Shown one piece after another: positions 21,191 through 32,902 of a stretch of DNA of 64,000 bases (its first letter is position 1; every line of letters starts with the position of its first letter). Both the position numbers and the translations under genes were made by a program. The stretch covers positions 310,001 through 374,000 of the forward strand of contig WNYE01000029.1 in NCBI GenBank assembly GCA_021396245.1, read 5' to 3'. The notes beneath the pieces are model-generated. The model searched no databases. It saw only the letters and a program-made list of their open reading frames with translations, and was not told the origin of the DNA. Source of the DNA: Sporothrix humicola. Taxonomy: Eukaryota > Ascomycota > Sordariomycetes > Ophiostomatales > Ophiostomataceae.

Positions 21191-24100
21191 GACGACCGAA
21201 AGGAGGGGAAAAGAAGAGGGAAGGAAGAAAGAAAAGAAAGAGGAGAGGATTGATCAAGAACAGGCCGGGGGATCATGACCTTTAAAGCAAGAAATGCCCG
21301 GCCGAGATCGAGGCCCGGAGGCAAAAGGCAAAATAGGGATGTGGATAATGGAGTGTGACAAAGGCTGAGATGTATGGGTTGTACGTGTATGTAATGTTGT
21401 TAAGAAAGGTGAGCGGAAAGGGAAAAGAGTAAAGAGTAACGACAAAAAGGGGAAGAGGCTGTGAGGGCAAGAGAGGACAGCGGGAAAGGAAAGAGGACAG
21501 AGGAAGGGGGAAAATAACAACACAAGGCCACAGAATGGCGTAAAGGTGAGACCAGCGGGGTGAGGTAGAATGCAAACAGAATGCAGAGTGCAGGATGCAA
21601 GCAGACAGCTGCAGAGAACGAAGGACGTCAGACACGAATAGAACGTTGTCTGTGGCTTCTTGTTCTTGTTCCTCAAAATAGTCGAGAAAATATGTGCCAA
21701 AAGGGGGTGGACCTCAGCCGTAACGATGCCCTAAGGACTAAGAAGGTCGACAAAAGACTGGCAACAAACACGAACAACACGAGCAGCACAAACGTCGAGA
21801 TGCAAGGCCGTCGGCGAAACGTTATGAACGTGGCCCGGGCGTGGTTGTGGTTGTGGTTGTGGTCGACGTGGTTGATGTGATCAATGTTGTGCTGATTTAT
21901 GCCGTGGCCAGAACACGAAAAGGTCCTTGAGCGAGTGTGAGCAGGACAAAGAAGAAGAAAAGGAACGACAGACGAGAAACAAGAGATGCTGATCGGCCGG
22001 GCCAAGTCTCTTGATTCTTCCCTTGTCGTCCGTCTCTGCGTCTCTGCGTGTTTTGCAGGTAGTATTGCTCTCCCGGGAGCGGGATGGGATGCAAGCAATG
22101 GCGAATAGAGAGAGAGAAAGACAAGAGACAAAAGGAACAGAGAGGGAACAAAAGAAAAAGGGACCGGTGGGCGTAGGGAGTGGGAGTACACAGTAGTTTT
22201 CACTGCTGGATCCTCTTGGGTCGAGCTGGGTCCTGGGTGACTCTCTGCGGCTTTGTCTTCTCGTTTCTCGTTTCTCGTCTTGTTTGGTTGTGAGGTAACA
22301 AGGCGGCGGGAAGCGTGGGGAGGAAGGGTGGTGGTAGTGGTACGGCTTTGGTTTGATGGGTTGGTCGTTCAAGGTTGTTTTGTTGTATTAGGGATTAGCC
22401 TCCTTTTTGGTGTTGTTTCTGTTGTGGTATTCGTATTCGAAGGCGAGGGCCAAAAACGTGGTAAGAGGAAGGGGGGAGGGAAGGAGACGAAGAATGAGGG
22501 ACGAGGGAAGGTGGGTAGGAGACAGACGGTGGATCCCTTTTCGGATCTGATTTCAATGCTGTGTCGCTCTTTCCTTCTCTCTTTCTACAATAAGTGCTCT
22601 CGTGTCCCAAGCGGGCCCCGGAGAAAATATCGAAAATAGGGCAGGAACGACAGGCGAGGCAGGACACGCAAGGAAAGAGCACGCCGGGAGGTGCACAAGA
22701 GGCAGGAGTGATGAGAGACGACGAACGTGACTGAAAAACAGAAGGAGAGTCCGACTCAAAAGAGCAACAACAAATACAAAGCACACAAAACAGAAAGAAG
22801 AAACGTGTTAAGCGGCTGAATGAGAGATGTGCTGTGCAGAGGCAGGAGAGAGGCACCTAGTTCCAGGACGGAGGGACACAACCACAGCAGGCAGAGACAA
22901 GAAGGAGGCTAGGCGAGACGGCGAGACTGGCGAGATCAAAATAGAAGGAACCACACCAGGGCTAGTACTCTATGGCAGGTACAAACTCAACCAGATCGCC
23001 GCCACTCTTCTCTGGGTAGATGTTGCAAAAGGCAAAAAAAAAAAGGTACGGCTCAACGGTATTGTATGTTGTGGAGTTGAGGTTTGGAGTGGTGGGAGGG
23101 GGGTGCAAAAGCTAAGGAGGGAAGGGGGTGGAAGAAGGGGGGGTGAGGTGAGGCAGAATACTGAGTAGAAGGCGAAGAAAGGACAGTATGGGAAAGGCAA
23201 AGAACAAGGCTGGCGATGGACTTGTGGACTTGATACAACAAGAGGAACAAAGGGTCAAGCTAAGCTCATGTGTCAATCTTGGCACCGGGGTGTTGGAGCT
23301 TGACTGTGTGTGCCGTTACTATTGGTCTCAATATTCCAGAGGTATGTACTGTGTACTGAAAGCAAAGTCGATGAATGGCGGATGGAGATATGGCAACGAG
23401 AGAGAACAAGCCGACGAGATGCAGGCTCGATGGCGGAGAGGACGTCCAAGGTCGAAAAGAGACATGCCAAGAATTAGGGGTCGAAGGTGAGGGACGAGAA
23501 AAGACAAGACCAGAAACAAAAAGACAAAAAGACAAGTCTTGCGGAGGGACGACCCGAGTACCGGCGAGGTTGGGGGAGGCCACGGACGCCTGTGAGTGTG
23601 TATAACAACCAAAACGATCGATGGAGGTTGAAAGGTGAAATTGAAGAGGCGAGAAGAGACCACACGAGGCGAGACAGACAGGAGAGGAAAGGGAAAGAGG
23701 CAGGTATCTTCCCCAAAAGACAGGCAGGTACGGAGTACTCTGTGGCCCCGTTTTTATTTTAGGTTCGCCGCCTGTTTTGCCTTTTCTTAGTACTCCATGC
23801 ACAGGCTCACACGGTTGATTCTCTCTTGTTCATTGTCGTATCGAGGATCTCACGTATGAAATCGAAAGGAAACGAAGGAACTAAGGAACCAAGGAGCCAG
23901 GGGGGACCGTCAAAGAGGGGGGCAGAAGGCACATCCAGACCCAGTTCACGGCACGGAGGGGCGATCTTGGGGAATTGGGAGCTGGACGTGGTGACAGATC
24001 AATGCTAGTCTGCGGGCGTAATTTTAGAGAGAAGACGAGGGAAACCCAAGAATGGAGTTCGATATCAAGAGGCGTTATTTCGGTCGAAACCTCTGTCTTT

Positions 24101-27100
24101 CTGTCTCTGTCTCTCGCAACCGCGGTCTCAGTGGCCAACCAGCAGCGCCAGATATTATGATATACGGGCCAAAAGCACAAAAGAAAAAGAAACAAGCCAG
24201 TCTGGGTGGAGAGTGCACGCGAGGGCGGGGGTTATCAAAACAGATAGGAGAGAATCAAGGGAATCTCAAGTTGGAGAAGACGACTGAGTAGAGGAACTCA
24301 AGAGTGGGCCAGATGTTACTGGTGATCTGCAGTTCCAGAGTGCCGAGGCCAGCAAGCTAGGGCGGGCAGTCGCGTGTCTAGTTGCGTGTTACAGCGCGTA
24401 GCCTGCAGTGGCGAGGTCAACAATCTAACAGAAGCTACAAAAGTTACAGCAGCTACAAGTGTTGGAGATAAAAATGTAGGCCGCGCCTGCCTCGTTTTCT
24501 CACTATTGCGCGCTCTTTCCAATTCTTAGGTCTCTGCTATTCTTAAAAGTAGAAAGATTTCGAGATACGACGTGTGTGCGGTTTGGGTGGACGACGTTCT
24601 TGTTTCTTGGGGCGCTTTCAATCACTCTCAATACCCCACACCCCTGTCGGTGAATTTTGGGTTTATTTTATATTTTTAAGGCTGTAACGTTGCCTTGGAG
24701 GGGGAAAAAAGAGGCTCGGGAAACGTCAGAGTCCACTCACCCCAAAAAGGTACGCCGCTGCCCGTCAGACCAACCAGAAGCTAGCACTCAAAAGATGGCG
24801 TAGTTGCCAAAACGAGCAACGGCGCCTTGTCTCCAGTTTCGCGCCAGCCAATAGCAGCGCGCCTTCCGTGTTTGTCCACCAAAAGTGCCAAAAATGGTGT
24901 TGGAGAAGCGACAGGGGAAATGTTGCACTTGAAGATGACATGCCAAACCAATAACAATCAATCCACATCAAACTAGAATCGCCAGTGGAAGGATGACGAG
25001 AGATGGAGTAACTGTGGCTGTATGTTTTGCGCCACATCTTTACATCTCCACGTCCTCACATCCTCACATCCCATCCGAAAAGCGGGCACAAGCCGAAGAG
25101 GGAAAGACCGACGTTGGTTTCTGTAAAGGGTGGACGAGAGACGAGGCACGGAAGGAGCGAGCTGCACCGATCACGATGCACCATGCACGGCGCCGGCCCA
25201 GACCCAGGACTGCAGAGGACTACTACTATGTGCAGCGTCGAACCCTTTACCCAAAACACTCTTATTTATGCAGCCCTCCTCTTGACTCTTTTCCAGATTG
25301 AGCCTCCTCTCGACTGCTGGTTGTGTTCTAGAATGCGATTGTGCAATTGGTTCAGTCGAATATTGACAAAAGTAATAAAGAAAATGACAGTGAAAACGAC
25401 GTGCAAATCCAACTTCATCTCATCCCGTTACTTTATTTATTTGTGCCCCTGTATCTTGAGCCGCCCGTTGTTTCTGTTTTCTGTTGTTTCTGTGCTTCCT
25501 CCTCCTCTTAATTGCCAATTGCCCTCGATATTCGCGATATTGCGGCATGCAAATTGCCTTCGGTAATCTACCCTTGCCGGAGCATTTCAACCCAATTAGG
25601 TTGTGTAGGGTGCCGCTGTATCCTCTTCTCTTCTTTTTTTTACCGACATTCGTTCCGTTCCATGATTCTTGTGCCATATTTTGTTCGTTTTCTTTTACTT
25701 CTCTCACTTTGTTTTTAACATCCAAGGACTCCATACACATTCTCGATATTCACCGGTGCCGGCACCGAAAGCTTGGAGAAACCAAGCATATCCTACTTGA
25801 TAACTTTGGATATTTCTGTATAGATATTGCAGTGTTCCCCCTGCCCGGATGTTATCTTTTCCTGTTTCCATGAAAGATATTTCCACCCGCTCCTCATCTT
25901 CTCGACGCTCAAGGCCAAAAGCTTCTAGAAGGATCGTGGAAGAGCGACTGCCGGCCAAAAGAGGGCAAGAAAAATCCTGCATTCTGTGCTCCTCTTTGCA
26001 CCTTTGCACCACCCCAACCTCATTTGCTTGCGTCATACAGCAAAGTATGAGCAGTCTAATCCGGTACGTATTTTACGCGCGCATTTTTAGTTTTATTTTT
26101 TCTTAGTTGTATCGGTGGACGAAGTCCAGATCACGGCGATCGGAGAGAGAGATCGGAGAAATGAGCCAGATGAGCAGTTTCGGAGTAGACGTTGCTTCTG
26201 GCCCACTTTTGTTCAACTGGTTTGGTTCAGTGGCAGCAAGCTGTCGATATCAGTGTAAGTGCTTGTCGAGCTTGTCACTCCGTTTCGCTGTTAGTGGCTC
26301 TTGTGCTCTTGCTGAAAGCGCAGAACGGAATACAGTGTGCATTGCTTCCGTCCGCACAGTTGGGCGTTCTTGCCTCCTACTGAGGAAAAAGGAAAACCTC
26401 GCTGTCCGGGCTAGTGCCCACCGCCCACCGGTGACGAGGCTCCACTAAAACGTCAACCTTGCACACATTTTTGCCTTTTGCCCTTCTCTCCTTCCCAGTC
26501 ACCTTTCATTCTTCGCGGCCTTCTCGAAGCCAGCCAATGAAAACGAGAGGAACAACCACTAACAACGTTCCATCTCCCTTTTTGGTCGAGACCTGACTTT
26601 TCTTTCTTTGGTTTCTCTTTCTCTCGCTTCACCCTTTCACTCCGTCACTCCATTTCCTCACTCCATTCTCCGTGGTGGCACGCCCGCAACGACAGCCGCT
26701 GCTAGACGCTGGGAGTGGGCCAAGGCCCGGTTGTTCCTTCCTAATTTTCCATTCTTTTGGTGTAAAGTCGCGAGATCCGGGGCAGGGAAAGCGCGACTGT
26801 CATGATCAAGTTCCCCCAAAAATGGCAAGAGGGCATTAAGCAATGCATGGCATGCCGCTATCAGAAAGATTACACATTATGGACAACGAGTTCATTTCCG
26901 CTTTACGAGTATTCACGTTCACGATCCGCCAGTCAACAGTCGAAGGTCACCTTGTCATGACGCTGATCAAAGGCCGGGCGCTGGGCCGGAACGGTTCCAT
27001 GCGTGACCAGACCAAAAATGACCAAAAAAGAGAGGGGAAACGGGTAAGCGCCAGCGGAGACACAAAGAACAAACAAAAGAATTATGAGTATGAAAATACT

Positions 27101-28165
27101 GGACAGAATGACCAGCAGTTCCATTTCTTGTGGAGAGGACACAGAGCGTAACGAGGCATGGAGACACGGAGACATGACCATCCATGGCTTTACGGAGTGT
27201 TGGATGGGGCATAAAATACTGGAAACGCAAAACGACCCCTAAACAGAAGCCATGACAAACGGCGTAACCGTCTGGGGTCGGCGTGTAGGTGATGCCAGCA
27301 GATGATAGGCGTGTGAGTGATGGAGAAGGGGGTGTGCGTGTGTAAGTCGCAAGTATCATTATGATTATGGTGGAGAGTTGTTGATGAACTGGTCTTGAGC
27401 AGGGAGAAAAAGGCGGATATTGCTGGTGACTACGTCGCAGTATCGGTAGTCCAAAAGGAAAGAACGAACAGCTGCTGGGAAGGTGCCAAAAGAGGGCAAA
27501 ACGGTATGACACCAACGAGGCCAGTCGGTGGAAGGTGCGAAAAAGTGAGATTTCGCCACGAGGGGAAGGGGCGAGTGACAAAAGTTTGTAGTCTGTTCGG
27601 TGCCTTCCACCCACCGTGCCCTTTGTTCACCACCGGTCACCAGTCGAACCAGTCTTTCTGCGGAAGGAACGACCGGCAACGCCAGTGTCACTTTCCGGCC
27701 TAACTTTTTCGATTTTGTTCTTTTTTCTTTTGTCATTTTTTCTGGAAGCTACGTAAGTTGCGTACGGAGAGACAGAACGTCAGTCGCTCTTTCTGCTTTC
27801 TCTTCCCTTATCTTGACTCCATTTTCCTTCTTTCCTTCCCTTCCTCTCCTCTCTCTCTTTCCTTCCTCCTCCTCTTCTTCTGTTTCTTCTTTCTCTCTTA
27901 TTTTTGTTCTTCTCTTCTCCTTTTCTTTTGTTTTCCTGTTTGTATTATTTAGATACCCAAAAGCCAATAGAATACCATTCTCTTCTTTGCTTGTGCACAT
28001 CTCTCTTGACCAGAATCACGACCAACTCCATATCCCGCTTATCATCACCAGTTTGCCACTTTAACGTCCCAGAGCTTCCTCTCATTGCCCTGTGATATCT
28101 CTACTCTCTTCGTTTTTCCCATCCTCTTCTCCCCTCAACTCTCCATCCCCTCACACACCACCAAC
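21191..28165. promoter_or_regulatory. Long gene-free region between hxk3 and dam1
   Basis: About 7 kb between divergent start codons. From 21190 to about 22800 the minus strand is strongly CT-rich, as expected of a long hxk3 leader; from about 27700 to 28160 the plus strand is CT-rich before dam1. The middle (about 23-27 kb) has frames of up to about 215 codons, but they are low-complexity (Ser/Pro/Phe or Arg/Lys) with no recognisable domain or splice structure. I find no gene I can support. Confidence 0.5.
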
Positions 28166-29410
28166 ATGCGTCTCATCATCCGCGACGACGAGGACCAGGC
28201 CAGCGGCTTTGTGGCCAACTACATTGTTGACCGCATCCGCACCTTTGCGCCCACGGCCGAGCACCCCTTTGTTCTGGGCCTGCCCACCGGCAGCAGCCCC
28301 ATGAATGTCTATGCCCGTCTCGTCGAGGCGTACAAGCAGCACCGCGTCTCTTTTGCCCATGTCATCACCTTCAACATGGACGAGTACGTCGGCCTCGCTC
28401 GCGACCACCCCGAGAGCTACCACACCTTTATGTGGACCAACTTTTTCAGCCACGTCGACATCCGTCCCGAGAACGTTCACCTGTTGAATGGCAACGCACC
28501 CGACCTCGAGCTGGAGTGCGCCCAGTACGAGCAGACGATCCGCGACTGCGGCGGCATCGACCTGTTTCTGGCCGGCATCGGCGAGGACGGCCACATTGCC
28601 TTCAACGAGCCCGGCTCCAGCCTGGTCAGTCGCACACGCGTCAAGACGCTGGCCTACGACACGATCCGGGTCAACAGCCGCTTCTTCGGCGGTGACGTCG
28701 ACGCCGTGCCGCGGTGCGCGCTGACGGTCGGCGTGCAGACGGTGCTGGATGCCCGCGAGGTGGTGGCGATTGTGCTGGGCCCCCGCAAGGCCCTGGCTCT
28801 GCAAAAGTGCATCGAGGAGGGCATCAACCACATGTGGACGCTGTCGAGCCTCCAGCTGCACCCGCACCCGATGGTGGTCTGCGACGAGGACGCCACGCTG
28901 GAGCTGCGCGTCAAGACGGTCAAGTACTTCAAGTCGATCGAGAAGGTGGCCCGGACGCAGGGCTTTGAGCAGGCTCTGCCCACGCGTCTCCGTGTGCGCC
29001 CGGAGAATCGCCAGAATGGTGTCAATGGTACCAGCAGCGCCACCAATGGCAACGGCATCTCCCTCAACACTTCTGTTCCCGCCGTGTCGGCCGCCTCCGG
29101 CACCACCACCCCCCTTGTCATCCCCTCGCCCATCAAGCCCACACCGAGCTTTGTGCTGGTCCACGGCGCGCCCGATACGCCGGATGCGTCGCCCACGATG
29201 GCCTCTAAGATTGGCTCGATCGGCCGCAGTCTCGAAGGCGACTCGGACCTAGACCTGGTCCCCGACCGCATGGGCGACCGCATCCCCGTGCCCAACGGCG
29301 CAGCCGCTGCTGGCAACGGCAACCTGGGCGTGGTCCCCGTCTACCGCCGCCGCCTGACGCCGACGCCGGAGCAGCAGCAGCAGAAGAGCCTGGGCCGGGT
29401 TGGTGCATAG
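28166..29410 (+). CDS. dam1: Glucosamine-6-phosphate deaminase
   Basis: Converts GlcN-6-P to fructose-6-P plus ammonia, the last step of GlcNAc catabolism. A single exon of 414 aa starting MRLIIRDDEDQASGFVANYI. The NagB active-site residues sit at the same numbers as in E. coli NagB: Asp72 in FNMDEYVG, and Asp141, His143 and Glu148 in GIGEDGHIAFNEPGSS. The phosphate-binding loop is LPTGSSP (39-45). The deaminase fold ends at about residue 285; the last 130 residues are a Ser/Thr/Pro/Gly/Asn-rich extension (two PT-rich stretches, DSDLDLVPD, QQQQ) absent from bacterial NagB (about 266 aa). The start is chosen at the NagB-like N-terminus; an upstream in-frame stretch is CT-rich leader. It closes the GlcNAc cluster. 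Confidence 0.96.
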   Translation: MRLIIRDDEDQASGFVANYIVDRIRTFAPTAEHPFVLGLPTGSSPMNVYARLVEAYKQHRVSFAHVITFNMDEYVGLARDHPESYHTFMWTNFFSHVDIRPENVHLLNGNAPDLELECAQYEQTIRDCGGIDLFLAGIGEDGHIAFNEPGSSLVSRTRVKTLAYDTIRVNSRFFGGDVDAVPRCALTVGVQTVLDAREVVAIVLGPRKALALQKCIEEGINHMWTLSSLQLHPHPMVVCDEDATLELRVKTVKYFKSIEKVARTQGFEQALPTRLRVRPENRQNGVNGTSSATNGNGISLNTSVPAVSAASGTTTPLVIPSPIKPTPSFVLVHGAPDTPDASPTMASKIGSIGRSLEGDSDLDLVPDRMGDRIPVPNGAAAAGNGNLGVVPVYRRRLTPTPEQQQQKSLGRVGA

Positions 29411-29857
29411 ACGACAGCACAGCGATTGACTTTGACTCTTCCGTTTCTGTTCTGTTTCAGTGTTTAAGGTGTTTGTTTCCAGATTTTTCTTTTCTTTTCT
29501 CGTTTATGATCATCGGTTACGTTTCCTTCTCAAAATTGTTCAAACCTATTCTCTTTTTCTTTTCTTTTTCACAAAACTATTTTCATGCATGGGCTGCTTC
29601 GGTTGTATTTTTTCTGCTTTTCTTCTTTCATGATGGCCCCTTACATGAATTCTTTTGTCCTACCTTTACACAAAGAATGCGGCCTGTAACGAATAAATCA
29701 AAACTCTTTTTTTTTTGTCTCTCTCGATCTCTCTTCATAACACGATGACACTGCCTCCCTTTTTGGATATTACTGTGGTATGCATGCTCTATTACGCTCA
29801 CAATCTAGTCTAACATATGTACTGCAGTCGTCTTCTCGATTCTCCCCTCCCCTCCCC
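29411..29857. other. Convergent intergenic region
   Basis: Short region between the 3' ends of dam1 and the FAD oxidase. T-rich on the plus strand after dam1, with an AATAAA-like string near 29690. No gene seen. Confidence 0.4.
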
Positions 29858-31153
29858 TCACAACTTCGCCCGCGGTGTCGACGACAGGTCGATCGTTTTC
29901 GTCGCCCTCCAGGCAATGTGTTGTGGCCGGCCGTTTGCCTCGGGCTCTCTCCACCGCCAGCGCGGCAGTTTTTGTTCACCGGCGGCCAGCAGATCCGCCG
30001 CAAATTCGCCCACAATGGGCATCATCTTGAAGCCGTGGCCCGAGTCGCCCGACAGGACGGCCAGCGAGTTGTTGGCGGTGCCCGGCACGAAGTCGATGAT
30101 AAAGTCCGAGTTGCCCGTGTCGGCGACCCAGCAGAGGTGGGTGTCGATGAGCGGGCGGTCGGCAATGTGAGGAAGGACCTGTTTCAACAAACGACGCGTC
30201 TGCTTGACGTCCTCCTCGGGAATGTACTCGCTCTCGGCCAGGGAGCCGTACGGTACGGACAGCCCTCCCCGTTTCTGGGAGACATTTGTGTACCCACCGC
30301 CCATGTAGCAGATCTTGAGCTTGTGCGTGGCCGGGTCGGGCTCAAAGAAGAAGCCAATGTCGCGGACGGTCGTCACCGGAAAGCCGCGCAGCTGCTCGCT
30401 CTCGCTGGGCGTCAGCTGGATGTGCGAGACGCCCCAGCAGACGGCGGAGATCTGCGGGCCGATGGCCGGCAAGACGTTGGCCACGAAGCCGCCACAGGCG
30501 ACGATGGTCGTCCGTGCCTTGTGGGTGACGCCGTCTTTTGTGCGAGCACCAGTGCATACTCTGTCCTCACTTCGCTCGTTGTCGTACAGCAGCTCGTCCA
30601 CCTCGCCAGCGGTGCCCAGACAGAACTTGACGCCCAGCTTCACGCACTCCTTGTACACGGCCTGCATGGCATTGGATGCCTGCGCATAGCCCGCCAGCCG
30701 GTTGAGGTAGCCCTTCCAGCCGGGAAGGTCGCCGGTAAACTGTGACGCCACCGACTTGATGGATTCAGAGTTGGGACACGGCACCAGGTAGCCGTCAAAT
30801 GCCGCGTTCTCCGCCACCGACTTGTTGTACTTTGCCAGGGCATTTTGGACGACAGGCGGCGCGTCCCCCGTAATGACATTCAAGAAGCCGACCTGCCGAA
30901 AGTGCGGCTGGTACAGCGGGTTGGTCTGCCACTGGCGGATCGCCTTGAGGGCCACGTCCGTGTAAAAGGGGTCAATGTACTCAGACCGGATGATCTTGTT
31001 GAGGTCGAAGCCGCCCGAGAAGCGGCTGGGCACGCGGTCGTCTTTCTCGAGGACGGTTACGTCGGGGTGGCCTAAGGTGGCCAGCTTGTGCGCCGTCGAC
31101 AGGCCGAACGTGCCGGCGCCGACGATCAGCACCGGGTCACTTTTGGAGAGCAT
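29858..31153 (-). CDS. FAD-dependent amine oxidase (sarcosine oxidase / amadoriase / saccharopine oxidase family), peroxisomal
   Basis: A single exon of 431 aa. The N-terminal dinucleotide fold is VLIVGAGTFGLSTAHKLA (8-25), with a GGFDLNKIIRSEY segment typical of this family. Cys282 in KLKICYMGGG lies where monomeric sarcosine oxidase and fructosyl-amino-acid oxidases attach FAD covalently. The C-terminal part has CWVADTGNSDFIIDF and SGHGFKMMPIVGEF, characteristic of the group. The protein ends in AKL, an accepted PTS1, so the H2O2-forming oxidation is predicted to occur in peroxisomes. The substrate (an N-alkyl amino acid, pipecolate, saccharopine or a fructosyl amine) cannot be decided from sequence. 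It diverges from the Dal5-type permease, suggesting shared control of uptake and oxidation; that is inference. Confidence 0.85.
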   Translation of the reverse strand: MLSKSDPVLIVGAGTFGLSTAHKLATLGHPDVTVLEKDDRVPSRFSGGFDLNKIIRSEYIDPFYTDVALKAIRQWQTNPLYQPHFRQVGFLNVITGDAPPVVQNALAKYNKSVAENAAFDGYLVPCPNSESIKSVASQFTGDLPGWKGYLNRLAGYAQASNAMQAVYKECVKLGVKFCLGTAGEVDELLYDNERSEDRVCTGARTKDGVTHKARTTIVACGGFVANVLPAIGPQISAVCWGVSHIQLTPSESEQLRGFPVTTVRDIGFFFEPDPATHKLKICYMGGGYTNVSQKRGGLSVPYGSLAESEYIPEEDVKQTRRLLKQVLPHIADRPLIDTHLCWVADTGNSDFIIDFVPGTANNSLAVLSGDSGHGFKMMPIVGEFAADLLAAGEQKLPRWRWREPEANGRPQHIAWRATKTIDLSSTPRAKL

Positions 31154-32902
31154 GTCGGCTACTGTGGTTGAAAGAGGTGTGAAGGTGAGAGTGAAGAAAA
31201 GAAGGAGGTGAGCAAAAACAAGAGGTGCGGTTGTGGGTGAGCTTGGAGCTCCGGTTGTGGCTTGCAGAGGTGGTGGTGGTGGTAGTTTCTGGTGGAAGGA
31301 GCTTCGGACGGTCTACACCCGAATCAAGCAAGAGCTGTTAGAGATCTTGTCAGTTGACTCGATATCCCGATAAGACAAGCAAAACAATGGATAGAAAGGC
31401 GTACACTTAAGTATGTCGTAGAGATTTCCGTCTTCGGCAGTCGTCGAGAGTAGTTGCATCCGTCGTATGATGTGAGGGACGTGGTTGGATGTTAGGAATT
31501 AGGATGAAAATAAAATAAAATAAAAGCAAAAGTATGGAACAATTAAAACCAAAATAAAATCAAATAAAAAATTAACCAAAATCAATCAAAAAGAAACAAC
31601 AAGAAACAAAAACAGCCGACTCTTGTCAGAATCGACAGGATGGGAATAAGAAAGATACAAAACGTGACCACTCTTCTCGTCTATGCCTGCCTTAACAGCA
31701 CGACTTCAACAGCCGGCCGGCAACCTGCAATGGAGCTTAGCTGGAGTGAATTGGTTAAATGGCCTCGGCGCAGATTGTCCCAAAGGAAGCTCAACGCGAG
31801 AGCTCACAGGGTCCACCCAAGATATGGGGTATCTCTTAATCGATAGAGCTTGAAGACGATATGATATGGCAGCCCTTGTCTGCAAGTCCAGGCGATCGTA
31901 TTTGGAGATTCATTGTGAGAAATGTCCACTCTTCAGAGGAAAGTCGAGGCGAGGCAAAAGGCTGCATTATGCCTAATCGGGTGTAAGTGGCAACCCTCGG
32001 TGCACGCTAAGTCCACTGCGACCCCACTGAAGTCGTAGCATGTCGGCGTACATACAGGGCCAGGCCAGGGAAAACGGCGCTAATCTTATCACGGCAGATG
32101 CGGGCGATATGCAGGCGATAATGCAAGGCGCGGAAACATGGAAAAAGGAAAAAGGAAAAAGGAAAAAGGAAGGGAAGAAAGAGACACGAAGAAACCAAGA
32201 CGGACAAAAGAGACGAGGTCAGACGTCTGGACCCATGCCGGAGCCGTTGCAGGTCGAGATGCAGCTGTCGCCTCGAGCTGCTTCAGAGGATCTCGGTTTT
32301 GATATCCTTCCTTTCGAGTCCAATCTTTGATTTTGATTCCTTCCCTTTCTGACTTTTCCCTTTCTCCATTTGATTTCTCCTCCCAGATATCCATCCTCTG
32401 CATAGGCACAGGCACCTTGTCTGCATACCCCATATCGCGTGGCCTTCTTGGTCCTCCCGGAGATATATCGATTTGCCTGGACTGAGGACTGCCAGGATTA
32501 GTGTCCAACATTGATACGGGGAAGTCTGTGGCCAGGCAGTATCAGTTCCAGTTCTCCAATATCCACAACTCACTCCCGTCCATCATGCAGCACTGATATA
32601 CTGATACCGCTCTGGACGTGGCTTACATCGTCGCGTCCATCACCATTCTCTACGTCCTTATTTATTTATTTGTTCCTTCCATTACTTTTATTTATAAGAA
32701 CGGCATCCAGGCCGACGTCGTTGTTGATCCCATTGATCCCGAACTCCATCCTGCATCACTCCGAAACAGGACATTGTCTTGTTGTGCATCTCGCCATTCT
32801 CCACTACTTGAAGTATCACAACATCACATCATCAGACCATACTTCTTTTCTTTTCTTTCCTTTCTTAATTTTATTTTATTTCCCCCATAATCCTCTCCCC
32901 CG
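31154..32902. promoter_or_regulatory. Divergent region FAD oxidase / MFS permease
   Basis: About 1.75 kb between divergent starts. An AT-rich block at about 31490-31620 separates two more balanced halves. Several GATA (HGATAR) strings occur, for example near 31370, 31840, 32090 and 32115. No gene seen. Confidence 0.45.
32141..32168. repeat. 7-bp GAAAAAG tandem repeat, four units
   Basis: Four exact units followed by degenerate purine sequence, in the intergenic region upstream of the MFS permease. Confidence 0.9.

Noticed and set aside
23266..23802. 178-codon minus-strand frame in the hxk3-dam1 gap
   Set aside because: Ser/Pro/Phe/Leu-rich translation of CT-rich DNA, without domain, splice signals or convincing start context.
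22779..27066. CACAAA strings as possible RON1/Ndt80 (MSE-like) sites
   Set aside because: A six-base core is expected several times by chance in 7 kb on two strands; no clustering or conserved flanks seen.
26967..27614. 215-codon minus-strand frame upstream of dam1
   Set aside because: Low-complexity, no recognisable family, and overlaps other equally open frames.
6137..31575. Shared AAAATAAAATCAAATAAA string near 6140 and 31550
   Set aside because: Low-complexity AT sequence in 3' or intergenic DNA; not evidence of a dispersed element.
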